From: Corynebacterium crudilactis
GTDB lineage: Bacteria; Actinomycetota; Actinomycetes; Mycobacteriales; Mycobacteriaceae
NCBI RefSeq assembly: GCF_001643015.1
Contig: NZ_CP015622.1
Span: 1,005,358 to 1,069,357 of the forward strand
DNA: 64,000 bases
Reading direction: 5' to 3'
Shown: piece after piece, positions 9,879 to 18,838 of the stretch
Numbering within the stretch: position 1 is the stretch's first letter
Layout of the letters: every line of letters starts with the position of its first letter
Position numbers and translations under genes: made by a program
Notes under the pieces: model-generated
What the model was told of the DNA's origin: nothing
Database searches by the model: none
The model's input: only the letters and a program-made list of their open reading frames with translations

Positions 9879-10073
9879 ATGGGTATCTTCGATAATGTTA
9901 CAAATAAAGCAAATGACTTCCTCAATTCCGAGGCTGGCGAGAAGAAAACAGATGAGATCTTGGACAAGATCTCAGATGCTGCTCGTGGTCGCCTTGGCGA
10001 GGATAAAGCCGATCAGATCAACAAGGTTCGCGATGCAGTAGATGAGCGCATTGGAAAGACCGATAGTAACTAG
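9879..10073 (+). CDS. MT0933-like small protein (annotated as antitoxin family)
   Basis: 64 aa, start chosen at ATG 9879 behind a good ribosome site (GAAAGGTAGGAG). It is an acidic, helical cytoplasmic protein that begins MGIFDNVTNKA and has repeated amphipathic stretches (EKKTDEILDKI, DKADQINKVRDAVDE). It fits the MT0933/Rv0909-like family (PF14013), called antitoxins by association with a toxin in Mycobacterium. No toxin gene is adjacent here, so an antitoxin role is doubtful. It lies 11 bp upstream of mazG and is probably co-transcribed with it. Confidence 0.75.
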   Translation: MGIFDNVTNKANDFLNSEAGEKKTDEILDKISDAARGRLGEDKADQINKVRDAVDERIGKTDSN

Positions 10074-10084
10074 AATAAGGCGTT

Positions 10085-10660
10085 ATGCGCGTTATTTTTG
10101 TTGATCCGAAGCACCCCGTCTTGCCGGTTCCTTTTGTGGAAGCTGTGTTCGGACGGGGTGAATCTGTTTTTGTAGACCCAGATTTTCCGGTCGATATTGA
10201 AAAATGGGGGATTGAAGCGTCGACAAGCGCTCAGTGGCTGGTTACCGCAAACCCGAGCCTGACAAGCATGCTTATCGACGCGCCCCTTGATCCTTTGCTT
10301 GAGGCAGTCGGCGTGATGCAGGCGGCTGTGAGCCGCGGTGAATGGGAGCGGGAACAAACCCATGAGAGCTTGATTCCGTATTTGGAAGAGGAATCGCAAG
10401 AGTTTATTGAAGCGATTGAGATAGGCAACGACAAAGAAATGAAAAATGAGCTTGGGGATGTGCTGCTCCAGGTCCTTTTTCATGCAGAAATCGCCGCCCG
10501 TCAAGGTCGATTCGATATTTTTGACGTGGCGGCGAGTTTCGTTGCGAAAATGAAATCGCGTTCACCGTACTTGTTCGATGGTTCTACTGGGATTGTGGAT
10601 TCCGAAGAGCAAGAACGGCTCTGGGCTATGGGGAAAGCCCAGGAAAAATTAGGAAGATAG
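10085..10660 (+). CDS. mazG: MazG-family nucleoside triphosphate pyrophosphohydrolase
   Basis: 191 aa. The C-terminal half holds the MazG metal-binding signature: the EEESQEF helix (about 122-128) and the ELGDVLLQVLFHAE helix (about 138-151). The family converts NTPs, including damaged ones, to NMP and pyrophosphate. The first about 75 residues are a short lineage-specific segment instead of a second MazG repeat, so the protein is shorter than E. coli MazG. The last 12 bp overlap the end of the convergent porC gene. Confidence 0.88.
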   Translation: MRVIFVDPKHPVLPVPFVEAVFGRGESVFVDPDFPVDIEKWGIEASTSAQWLVTANPSLTSMLIDAPLDPLLEAVGVMQAAVSRGEWEREQTHESLIPYLEEESQEFIEAIEIGNDKEMKNELGDVLLQVLFHAEIAARQGRFDIFDVAASFVAKMKSRSPYLFDGSTGIVDSEEQERLWAMGKAQEKLGR

Positions 10661-11005
10661 GTTAGAAGAGAACTGCTGCAGCTGAGCCATGAAGTCCTGT
10701 GGGTCTTCCTTGACAATGCCACAGGTCAAAGCGCGGTTTGCGATGCGCTCGGAATAAGCAGTGGCGACAAGGTTCAAAGGAATCTCTAGCTGGCTGACTG
10801 CTGCGGAATTACGGAGGTTGGCTGCAAGTTCAGCACGGGTGGAATTCTCGTGTGCAAGACCTGTGGTGTAGACCGTGGTGCGCAGTACACCACAATCGAA
10901 GTTGTCGATGATGGCGCCAAAATCCTGTGCTGAAGCAGAGGGGGTAAGGCCAGCAGCAAGCGCGACAGTAGCGGCAGCAATGGTTACAAGACGCAGTTTC
11001 TTCAT
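10649..11005 (-). CDS. porC: Small secreted outer-membrane porin PorC
   Basis: 118 aa with a clear Sec signal peptide (MKKLRLVTIAAATVALAAG, probable cleavage after SASA at about residue 26). The mature protein is short with two cysteines (CGVL and LTCGIV), and the CG spacing and Ser-rich end match the neighbouring PorB. PorB and PorC form a C. glutamicum porin family acting in the mycolic acid outer membrane. The gene follows porB on the same strand, but a strong terminator separates them, so PorC probably has its own promoter or depends on read-through. Confidence 0.9.
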   Translation of the reverse strand: MKKLRLVTIAAATVALAAGLTPSASAQDFGAIIDNFDCGVLRTTVYTTGLAHENSTRAELAANLRNSAAVSQLEIPLNLVATAYSERIANRALTCGIVKEDPQDFMAQLQQFSSNLSS

Positions 11006-11039
11006 GGGTTTTCCTTAAGTGAGAGATGTTAAATACATA

Positions 11040-11090
11040 GAAAAAGTCACAACAGTTCAGATCATACGTTAATGAAGTGACTGTTGTGAC
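11040..11090 (-). terminator. Rho-independent terminator after porB
   Basis: A perfect 11-bp inverted repeat, GTCACAACAGT (11046-11056) with ACTGTTGTGAC (11080-11090), loop 23. In the porB direction it is followed by a run of five T residues. It should stop most porB transcripts before porC. Confidence 0.75.
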
Positions 11091-11123
11091 TAGTGTTACT
11101 AATGGGGTTGCCCCCGGGATTAC

Positions 11124-11504
11124 TTAAGAGGAGAAGTTAGCGGAGAACTCAGAAAGGTAGGTATCAGCCTTTACGAGGCCACAAGCCTGCGCGCGGTCAG
11201 CAAGGGATGCTGCCTGGCCAGCATTCCACTCGCCAACCTGTGGGAACTGCTGGGTCAATCCACTTTCACCCTTTGCGGTAATAGCTTCAGCGAGCTCACG
11301 GTTGTACTGGCCCTCTTCCAAAACATCAGCAGAGTTGAGCCCAATTTCGAGTACGCCGCAAGGCATCCAGTCGTACTGGGTAGATAGTTCCTTGTTGATG
11401 GAGGAAAGGCTTGCGAAATCAGATGCAGATGCTGGTGCTGCCAAAGCTGCAACAGCAACGCCAGCGGTGGCGCCAATGATGGCAATACGGCGTGAAAGCT
11501 TCAT
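11124..11504 (-). CDS. porB: Anion-selective outer-membrane porin PorB
   Basis: 126 aa. The signal peptide runs to about residue 27 (cleavage near APASA) and the mature protein is about 99 residues, as in C. glutamicum PorB, which forms anion-selective channels in the mycolate layer. Two cysteines (MPCGVL, QACGLV) are shared with PorC. The ribosome site AAAGGAG precedes the ATG. A likely -10 hexamer, TACAAT, sits at 11572-11577 on the minus strand, giving a 5' leader of about 60 nt. Confidence 0.95.
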   Translation of the reverse strand: MKLSRRIAIIGATAGVAVAALAAPASASDFASLSSINKELSTQYDWMPCGVLEIGLNSADVLEEGQYNRELAEAITAKGESGLTQQFPQVGEWNAGQAASLADRAQACGLVKADTYLSEFSANFSS

Positions 11505-11821
11505 GGGTCTAGATCTCCTTTGGTTGGGAAATTGCTCTGCCTACAGGAAAAGTTGGCAGAACTTTCCTTAAATTGTAGTTTTGTGACTAATTTCATCGAA
11601 TTCGCTACCATTCGATGGGACTCTTTGAAACAGTAGGAAACATTGCCTTGACACTGTCTATGTGAATGCTCTGCCAATTGAATTGGAACTTGAATTAGTC
11701 TGAATTTCTTATGTATTTCTGCACTTTAAAGAAATATTTTCAAGGGAAAATCTTTTCATTATCGGCAGGGTTTTTCTTTAAAATGCTGGAGTTTGGGGCC
11801 TAGCCGGTACTATCGACCCCC
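11505..11821. promoter_or_regulatory. Divergent promoter region of porB and the transglycosylase gene
   Basis: 317 bp with no gene. To the left, TACAAT (minus strand, 11577-11572) is a probable porB -10 element. To the right, TACTAT at 11808-11813 lies 8 bp from the ATG at 11822, which fits a leaderless transcript. The middle is AT-rich; I see no clear operator. Confidence 0.5.
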
Positions 11822-12610
11822 ATGAGTTCAGGGGTTAAAAAAGCGTTCGGATGTGGCTGCGGTTCGGTGTTGGCCGTAGTCATGGTGGTCTCATTTGTTG
11901 GTTGGGCGCTGAGCTTCATGGATGGAACGGCTCCTATTCGCCAGCTTCAGCCAATCCCTGATGATGTTCCCCCTGTACATGGTGAAATGGTTCCGCAGAT
12001 TGATACTGGGGCTGAGGGGCGCACATCGGATCAATTGCGTTTTTGGGCTGAACCTTTAGCTCAAGACATCGGTGTCTCAGTTCAGGCAGTTGCCGCTTAT
12101 GGCAATGCGGAGCTTATTGCTGCACTCGCGTGGCCTGGGTGCAATCTTTCATGGAATACATTGGCCGGTATTGGTCAGATTGAAACACGGCACGGAACAT
12201 ACAACGGCAAGATGTTTGGTGGCAGCTCATTAGATGAAAATGGTGTTGCAACTCCGCCGATTATTGGCGTGCCTTTGGATGGTTCTCCAGGATTTGCGGA
12301 GATTCCGGATACAGATAACGGTGAGCTAGACGGTGATACGGAATATGACCGGGCAGTAGGACCAATGCAGTTTATTCCAGATACCTGGCGTCGATTGGGC
12401 TTGGATGCCAATGGTGATGGGGTAGCGGATCCGAATCAAATTGATGATGCGGCCTTAAGTGCTGCGCATCTTTTGTGTTCCTATGAACGTGACCTGGCAA
12501 CTCCTGAAGGGTGGACTCAAGCAGTGCACTCTTACAATATGTCCAATCAGTACCTCAAGGATGTTCGAGATGCCGCAGCTTCCTATGCTTTGCGACAGCC
12601 AGCGATCTAA
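11822..12610 (+). CDS. Secreted or membrane-anchored lytic transglycosylase
   Basis: 262 aa. An N-terminal hydrophobic helix (about residues 13-33) anchors or exports the protein. The rest is a lytic murein transglycosylase domain of the SLT_2/MltB type: AGIGQIETRHG carries the probable catalytic Glu (about 122), then AVGPMQFIPDTWRRLGLDANGDGVADP and a DDAALSAAHLLC helix close the fold. It cleaves peptidoglycan glycan strands between MurNAc and GlcNAc. The -10-like TACTAT lies so close to the ATG that the mRNA may be leaderless. It is followed by eno, which has its own upstream region. Confidence 0.87.
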   Translation: MSSGVKKAFGCGCGSVLAVVMVVSFVGWALSFMDGTAPIRQLQPIPDDVPPVHGEMVPQIDTGAEGRTSDQLRFWAEPLAQDIGVSVQAVAAYGNAELIAALAWPGCNLSWNTLAGIGQIETRHGTYNGKMFGGSSLDENGVATPPIIGVPLDGSPGFAEIPDTDNGELDGDTEYDRAVGPMQFIPDTWRRLGLDANGDGVADPNQIDDAALSAAHLLCSYERDLATPEGWTQAVHSYNMSNQYLKDVRDAAASYALRQPAI

Positions 12611-12752
12611 AACCCAACATCGGAACCTCCGAATTTATGGCAATGTGTCTGATCAAACACGCTCGGGCTGGGGGTTTAAGTAGTGTTAGCCACAAATTTG
12701 AACTGATTGCTTCATCGAAACAAGATTCATGCAACAATTGGTCTTAGACGTG

Positions 12753-12779
12753 ATCGAAAACATTTTATTGCTTTTCGAT
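12753..12779. promoter_or_regulatory. Inverted repeat in the eno upstream region
   Basis: Perfect 8-bp arms ATCGAAAA (12753-12760) and TTTTCGAT (12772-12779) with an 11-nt AT-rich spacer, about 50 bp before the eno start. A TAATTC element follows at about 12787. This is a candidate operator or leader hairpin of eno; no protein is identified. Confidence 0.35.
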
Positions 12780-12817
12780 TGCGTGAATAATTCTGGTTAG
12801 CTCCCAAGTTGGCATAG

Positions 12818-14104
<1,287 letters not shown>

Positions 14105-14118
14105 ATAATTGCGCTTTT

Positions 14119-14152
14119 CGACGCCCGGTAGCCGCAAGGTTGCCGGGCGTCG
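14119..14152 (+). terminator. Hairpin after eno
   Basis: Perfect 10-bp arms CGACGCCCGG (14119-14128) and CCGGGCGTCG (14143-14152), loop 14. Only a weak T-rich tail follows, so it may be a partial terminator or an RNA-stabilising 3' hairpin. Confidence 0.6.
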
Positions 14153-14193
14153 TTGCCTTCTTACTGTTACTGGTGTGACTATGATCGAGGATT

Positions 14194-14736
14194 ATGGCAA
14201 AGCAGAAGAAAACTCATAAAGGCATCGTTCCTGTCTCAAGTAGGGAACGCGCTTCAGAGTCAGTTTCTGCCACCCGTGCCCCTTTCCAATTGGGCGCGGT
14301 AGGAATTGGTGCGATTGCACTTGTCATCCTTTTAATTTTATTTGTTATCGCCATACCAGTGCGAAACTATTTCCAATTGCGTTCTGATATCGCCCAAACT
14401 GAAGCCTCAATTTCTGCTAAAGAAAAGCAGATCGATCAACTCGAATCGGACCTTACTAGGTACCAATCCGAGGCATACATCCGAGAACAAGCACGACTGC
14501 GTCTCGGCGTAATTGAGCCAGGCGAAACGGCTTTCAGAATTGTAGATCCAGCCTTGCGCACAGATACCTCTGTTACCTCAGATGGCACTGAGGTTGAGCC
14601 TCTTGATCCTTGGTATGAAAATCTATGGAATTCCGTCACCGAACCAGAAGCACTTGGTGAGGGAGAATTAGAACCACCAGTTCTTGAAGGAGAAGTGCCA
14701 ACTATTGCGCCAATAGAGGAAGAACCTGTGCAATAG
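14194..14736 (+). CDS. divIC: Septum formation initiator, FtsB/DivIC family
   Basis: 180 aa. A short cytoplasmic N terminus, a single membrane helix at about residues 36-57, then a coiled coil (RSDIAQTEASISAKEKQIDQLESDL region) and the conserved IREQARLRLGVIEPGE motif of FtsB/DivIC proteins. The C-terminal tail is acidic and proline-rich. These proteins join FtsL and FtsQ in the divisome. The eno-divIC-DUF501-ppx order is typical of actinobacteria; the next gene starts 35 bp on. Confidence 0.88.
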   Translation: MAKQKKTHKGIVPVSSRERASESVSATRAPFQLGAVGIGAIALVILLILFVIAIPVRNYFQLRSDIAQTEASISAKEKQIDQLESDLTRYQSEAYIREQARLRLGVIEPGETAFRIVDPALRTDTSVTSDGTEVEPLDPWYENLWNSVTEPEALGEGELEPPVLEGEVPTIAPIEEEPVQ

Positions 14737-14771
14737 CGCTTCAGGCGCAGACTCATGACAGAATAGAAACC

Positions 14772-15326
14772 ATGAGTGTGAATGATGCAGATCTGAAAGC
14801 TGTCGAAGAGCAATTGGGAAGGGCTCCACGTGGAGTCCTCGAGATCTCCTACCATAGCCCCGATGGGGTACCGGGTGTTGTGATGACCACCCCAAAGCTT
14901 GATGATGGCACCCCATTCCCAACCCTGTATTACTTAACTGATCCACGCCTGACCACCGAAGCATCTCGTTTGGAAGTTGCTTTGATCATGAAGTGGATGA
15001 CAGAGCGCCTTGCTACCGATGAAGAACTCCGTGCGGATTACCAGCGCGCCCACGAGCACTTTCTTGCTAAGCGCAATGCTATCGAAGACTTGGGTACCGA
15101 TTTCTCTGGCGGTGGCATGCCTGATCGCGTGAAGTGCCTCCACGTCCTCATTGCCTACGCATTGGCCGAAGGTCCAGAGCATTTCCGTCTCGGTACTGAA
15201 GCTGTCGCAATGGCTGCAGAACACGGCAACCTGCGCGGAACCGCCATCCCAGAGGATTGGCCAACTGTGCAGGAACTCGGCATCAACATGGAGGACTTCG
15301 ATTTCTCCCGAGCAGGTGGCGCTTAA
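14772..15326 (+). CDS. DUF501 family protein
   Basis: 184 aa, soluble. It starts with DLKAVEEQLGRAPRGVLEISYHSPDG and contains FPTLYYLTDPRL and MPDRVKCLHVLIAYALAEG, all typical of DUF501 (PF04417). The biochemical function is unknown. Its stop codon shares one base with the ppx2 start (TAATG), so the two are translationally coupled. In actinobacteria it is regularly found between divIC and the exopolyphosphatase gene. Confidence 0.88.
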   Translation: MSVNDADLKAVEEQLGRAPRGVLEISYHSPDGVPGVVMTTPKLDDGTPFPTLYYLTDPRLTTEASRLEVALIMKWMTERLATDEELRADYQRAHEHFLAKRNAIEDLGTDFSGGGMPDRVKCLHVLIAYALAEGPEHFRLGTEAVAMAAEHGNLRGTAIPEDWPTVQELGINMEDFDFSRAGGA

Positions 15327-16282
15327 TGACCCGCTACGCGGCTATTGATTGCGGAACAAACTCTATCCGCCTGCTGATAACTGAAGTTACCCCTGAAGGT
15401 TTCAAAGAAATCACTCGCGAAAACATCATTGTTCGACTTGGCAAAGGTGTAGACGCCACAGGACAGCTAGATCCCGAAGCAATTAAGCGCACTCGCGTAG
15501 CGCTGGAAACTTATGTCGAGCTCATGGAAAAGCATGAGGTAGAAACCGTCCGGATGGTTGCGACTTCCGCAACGCGTGACGCCTCCAACCGTGAACTGTT
15601 CTTTTCCATGACTCGTCAGCTGCTCTCCCGAATTCGTCCGGGGTATCAAGCTGAAGTAATTTCTGGTGAAGAAGAAGCCCTCTTGTCCTTCCGAGGTGCA
15701 ATTGTGGATCTCCCTGCAGATCAAGGACCTTTTTGTGTCATTGATCTTGGTGGCGGATCCACAGAATTTATCGTAGGCACCTACGAAGGCGAAATTCTGG
15801 GATCACATTCCACGCAAATGGGATGTGTCCGCCTGACCGAAAGGATCATGCGGAGCGATCCACCTACCCCTACTGAGGTAGAAATCGCTCGGGACTATGT
15901 TGCTGAGCGTATTCAGGATGTTAAAGCCATCGTTCCAATTTCAAAGGCAAAAACCTTTGTTGGATGCGCGGGTACTTTCACCACCATCTCTGCATGGGTA
16001 CAAGGCCTAGAAAGCTATGATCGCGCTGCGATTCACCTTTCTGCGCTCAATTTCGATGCATTGCGTGTTGTTACAAATGAGATCATTTCAGAATCAGCTG
16101 CCCAACGCGTGAGCAATCCGGTTGTAGACGCCGGCCGTGCTGATGTCATTGGTGGCGGATCTGTAGTTGTGCAAGCAGCCATTGACCTTGCTGAGTCAGA
16201 AGCTGGTGTTGATTACATCATCATTTCGGAAAAAGATATTCTCGACGGCCTCATTCTTGGCCTGGTAGAAGCTAGTTCTTAA
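15326..16282 (+). CDS. ppx2: Exopolyphosphatase / Ppx-GppA phosphatase
   Basis: 318 aa from the ATG at 15326, which overlaps the DUF501 stop by one base. It is an ASKHA-fold enzyme: DCGTNSIRLL (about 7-16) is phosphate loop 1, SGEEEALLSFRGA carries the catalytic Glu region, and DLGGGSTEF is phosphate loop 2. At just over 300 aa it is the short form without the C-terminal HD domain. It hydrolyses terminal phosphates of polyphosphate and possibly pppGpp. C. glutamicum has two such genes; this position, next to eno-divIC-DUF501, corresponds to ppx2. Confidence 0.92.
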   Translation: MTRYAAIDCGTNSIRLLITEVTPEGFKEITRENIIVRLGKGVDATGQLDPEAIKRTRVALETYVELMEKHEVETVRMVATSATRDASNRELFFSMTRQLLSRIRPGYQAEVISGEEEALLSFRGAIVDLPADQGPFCVIDLGGGSTEFIVGTYEGEILGSHSTQMGCVRLTERIMRSDPPTPTEVEIARDYVAERIQDVKAIVPISKAKTFVGCAGTFTTISAWVQGLESYDRAAIHLSALNFDALRVVTNEIISESAAQRVSNPVVDAGRADVIGGGSVVVQAAIDLAESEAGVDYIIISEKDILDGLILGLVEASS

Positions 16283-16389
16283 GTGAATTGAGACCCTATT
16301 TTAAATGTCTAGGGCATCATGTTCTATGATGTTTAAGCAGCAAGAAAATAGCATTGAAAGAATACATATGTATCCTTACAATGCGGCTT

Positions 16390-16466
16390 GCCCCCATAGC
16401 CCAATCGGCAGAGGCGGTTGACTTAAAATCAATACAGTGTGGGTTCGAGTCCCACTGGGGGCACCA
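16390..16466 (+). tRNA. tRNA-Leu (anticodon UAA), short variable arm
   Basis: 77 nt including encoded CCA. Acceptor arms GCCCCCA and TGGGGGC pair fully. The anticodon stem GTTGA/TCAAT encloses CTTAAAA with anticodon UAA. The T arm is GTGGG-TTCGAGT-CCCAC. The discriminator base is A73, as expected for leucine. The variable loop has only 5 nt, so it is class I in shape, although leucine tRNAs are normally class II with a long variable arm. It ends in a strong terminator. Confidence 0.92.
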
Positions 16467-16469
16467 TAA

Positions 16470-16503
16470 GGCCAGGTCAGAGAATTTCTGACCTGGCCTT
16501 TTT
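16470..16503 (+). terminator. Terminator of the tRNA-Leu gene
   Basis: Perfect 11-bp stem GGCCAGGTCAG (16470-16480) and CTGACCTGGCC (16488-16498), 7-nt loop, then five T residues. Confidence 0.85.
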
Positions 16504-16806
16504 GCATGAACCCTACAAAAACCCCACAGAAAATAAATGGAACAGTTCTGATCGTTGCAGGTCAGGTCTATCGAAATTTTTACGTTAAGGGCTGTTTTCT
16601 CTGGTTTGGATATTATTTGGACATCATTGATTGCTCTACTGGACGGAAGTGTGGGAGTAAAAAATTCTGCTCTCCAGAAAGTCTCCATAAAAGAAATCCT
16701 CCATCGTTGTAAAGGCGGTGGAGGATTTCTTCATGCCGATAAATCCGGAGATGAATTAGTCTCTTGCAATACCTTGCTAGGGGACTGTAACATCACACCA
16801 GAAGAT
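16504..16806. other. Non-coding stretch between tRNA-Leu and ripA
   Basis: About 300 bp without a recognisable gene; the open frames here are short and have no family features. It holds a perfect 13-bp inverted repeat, 16691-16703 with 16719-16731 (arm AAGAAATCCTCCA, loop 15), flanked by A and T runs, which looks like a bidirectional terminator with no gene left to serve upstream. It may mark a lost gene. Confidence 0.5.
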
Positions 16807-16825
16807 AAGGTAAGCGTAGCCTAAA
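16807..16825. promoter_or_regulatory. DtxR-type iron box upstream of ripA
   Basis: TAAGGTAAGCGTAGCCTAA matches the 19-bp DtxR consensus TWAGGTWAGSCTWACCTWA closely, keeping the AGGT and CCTAA half-sites, and lies 27 bp before the ripA ATG. DtxR with Fe2+ is known to repress ripA in C. glutamicum, so low iron should release RipA. Confidence 0.85.
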
Positions 16826-16851
16826 TTAACAATTTTTGGTGAGGGTGCAAT

Positions 16852-17847
16852 ATGAAGTCTGCCAGCTTGTTGTGGTGTCATTCCGGAGTAGCGACAGTTC
16901 ATTTAGATAAGATGATTTTCACTCTTGTTGCAGGTGATTTACTGTTTGCGCCAGAAGCAGCATTCATTGATGATGATTCTCAAGGTCTTGTACTAGATAT
17001 TTGCTTTGAGAAATTAGCAATAACTGGTCCAGCGCGTCGAATCCATCTTGGACAGACCTGGAATGACCGTTTGACCTTTGAGTACAGCCGTTCTCTTTTG
17101 GGTAAAGATACGCTATCGGCAGATATCGTCAAGCTTTTTACTGACCGTGTGCCGACCCCGCCGCTTCCATCTCCTCGGAAAGCTCGCGCTGTGGCACAGG
17201 TTTTGGTGTCTAATCCAGCTGATCAAACTAGTTTGGATGAGTTTGCGGTACTACATCAGATTTCGGGGCGCACGCTGCAGCGTCAATTCCTCAAATCCAC
17301 AGGGTATACGTTCAGTGAGTGGCGTGCTGCCCAGCGTGTATGCGTCGCAGCGAGCCTGCTGGCTCATGACTTCAGCATTTCAGTGGTTGCGAACCTCGTC
17401 GGGTTCGCCGCAACGAGCAGCTTGACCAGAGCTTTTCGACGCCACACTGGTGCAACTCCCTCCGCCTTTACTAATGGGCAGATCGGCATGGGCACTGTAG
17501 GCCAACCATCACTTATTCCAGCGACAACAACTTTTGCCCAATTAGCCCAGGACCAACAGTTGTGGATTTACAGTGGCACTGCAACGGTGACGACGCCAGG
17601 ATATTGTAGGTTCTTAGGCCAAGGCGATATGGTCACGATTCCAGCTGCAACTCATACTCGTATTGATATCGCAGCTGGATCTATCGCGCTCCCTGTACCT
17701 GTTGGATTTGATGAGCGGGAGATGGAACTCCCGCGTGTGGTGGCTGCTCATAATCAGCACCGGAAACCTTTGCGAGTCCTTGAGGAATCTGAATGGAAAC
17801 AGCTAAGTGAGGAACTTCTTAATACTCCAGTACCTGTGCAGATCTAA
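16852..17847 (+). CDS. ripA: AraC-family regulator RipA (repressor of iron proteins)
   Basis: 331 aa, the length of C. glutamicum RipA. The AraC-type double helix-turn-helix is in the middle (about 110-207), with [22 protein letters not shown] and [24 protein letters not shown]. Cupin-like sensor segments lie on both sides. In C. glutamicum RipA represses iron-rich enzymes (aconitase, succinate dehydrogenase, nitrate reductase, catalase) under iron limitation. A DtxR box directly upstream supports the assignment. The ATG follows GAGGGTG. Confidence 0.92.
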   Translation: MKSASLLWCHSGVATVHLDKMIFTLVAGDLLFAPEAAFIDDDSQGLVLDICFEKLAITGPARRIHLGQTWNDRLTFEYSRSLLGKDTLSADIVKLFTDRVPTPPLPSPRKARAVAQVLVSNPADQTSLDEFAVLHQISGRTLQRQFLKSTGYTFSEWRAAQRVCVAASLLAHDFSISVVANLVGFAATSSLTRAFRRHTGATPSAFTNGQIGMGTVGQPSLIPATTTFAQLAQDQQLWIYSGTATVTTPGYCRFLGQGDMVTIPAATHTRIDIAAGSIALPVPVGFDEREMELPRVVAAHNQHRKPLRVLEESEWKQLSEELLNTPVPVQI

Positions 17848-17954
17848 GAGGTAGTAAACAGATAAAAATAGTTCTTAACGTGGGGAACTATACTGATCCT
17901 TGATGCGTTATTTGATTGAATAGCGAAAATCTAACTGAAAGGATCGGGGACCCC

Positions 17955-18776
17955 GTGCGAAGCAGCAATCCCGTTTTTAGTTCCCTTACGGAAACCAAAC
18001 GTCCACAAGGCCAGAACCCATACGGTGGTTACGACAACTTCGGTGGTGCCTACCAGCAAAACGTAGCTCCGCAGAAGGCGGAGCGCCCAATGACCGTCGA
18101 TGATGTGATCACCAAAACTGGTATCACTCTCGCGGTTATTATTGTTTTTGCCCTCGTCACCGCCGGCACATGGCTGTTTATTAGTCCTGGTCTCGGTATG
18201 ATCCTGACGATTGTCGGTGCTATCGGCGGATTTATCACTGTTTTGGTCAGTACTTTTGGTAAGAAGTATGGATCTGCAGCCGTCACCTTGATTTACGCTG
18301 TGTTTGAAGGCCTTTTTGTTGGTGGCATTTCACTGTTGCTTTCTGGTTTCACCGTTGGCAATTCTAATGCTGGTGGACTCATCGGGCAGGCAGTTCTTGG
18401 CACTATCGGTGTGTTCATCGGAATGCTCTTTGTGTACAAGACTGGTGCCATCAAGGTCACCCCTAAGTTCAACCGCATCATGACTGGCATGATGGTCGGC
18501 GTTTTGGTGCTTGTCTTGGGTAATGTTGTCTGGGCATTGTTCACTGGTGGTGCAAGCCCACTGCGTGATGGCGGAGTAATCGCGATTGTTTTCTCCCTCT
18601 TCTGCATCGGCCTGGCAGCGTTTAGCTTCCTTTCTGATTTTGATGCAGCTGACCGTCTCGTACGTGAAGGTGCACCAGCAAAGATGGCTTGGGGCGTTGC
18701 GCTCGGCCTGGCCGTGACCTTGGTGTGGTTGTACACCGAGATCCTGCGTCTGCTGAGCTATTTCCAGAACCGCTAA
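17955..18776 (+). CDS. Bax inhibitor-1/YccA-like membrane protein
   Basis: 273 aa from GTG 17955, chosen because GAAAGGATCGGGG precedes it; a TTG at 17916 would add 13 residues. A Gly/Tyr/Gln-rich cytoplasmic N terminus (NPYGGYDNFGGAYQQN) is followed by seven hydrophobic helices from about residue 60 on, as in the Bax1-I/YccA family (DUF4870/BI-1-like). Family members are linked to ion leak and stress protection, but no function is established for the corynebacterial protein. It is monocistronic, ending in a strong terminator shared with the convergent lipoprotein gene. Confidence 0.85.
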   Translation: MRSSNPVFSSLTETKRPQGQNPYGGYDNFGGAYQQNVAPQKAERPMTVDDVITKTGITLAVIIVFALVTAGTWLFISPGLGMILTIVGAIGGFITVLVSTFGKKYGSAAVTLIYAVFEGLFVGGISLLLSGFTVGNSNAGGLIGQAVLGTIGVFIGMLFVYKTGAIKVTPKFNRIMTGMMVGVLVLVLGNVVWALFTGGASPLRDGGVIAIVFSLFCIGLAAFSFLSDFDAADRLVREGAPAKMAWGVALGLAVTLVWLYTEILRLLSYFQNR

Positions 18777-18784
18777 ATACTGAA

Positions 18785-18830
18785 AAACAATAATGGCTCC
18801 GACTTGAAAAAGTCGGAGCCATTATTGTTT
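18785..18830. terminator. Bidirectional terminator
   Basis: A perfect 21-bp inverted repeat (18785-18805 with 18810-18830) around a GAAA tetraloop, with an A tract on the left and T-rich sequence on the right. It can serve both the membrane protein gene (+) and the lipoprotein gene (-). Confidence 0.92.
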
Positions 18831-18838
18831 GTCTTTAT

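Noticed and set aside
16317-16688. Minus-strand frame of 123 codons over the tRNA-Leu region
   Set aside because: Part of it is a translation of the tRNA itself (the WCPQWDSNPHC stretch), a known annotation artefact; there is no ribosome site or family.
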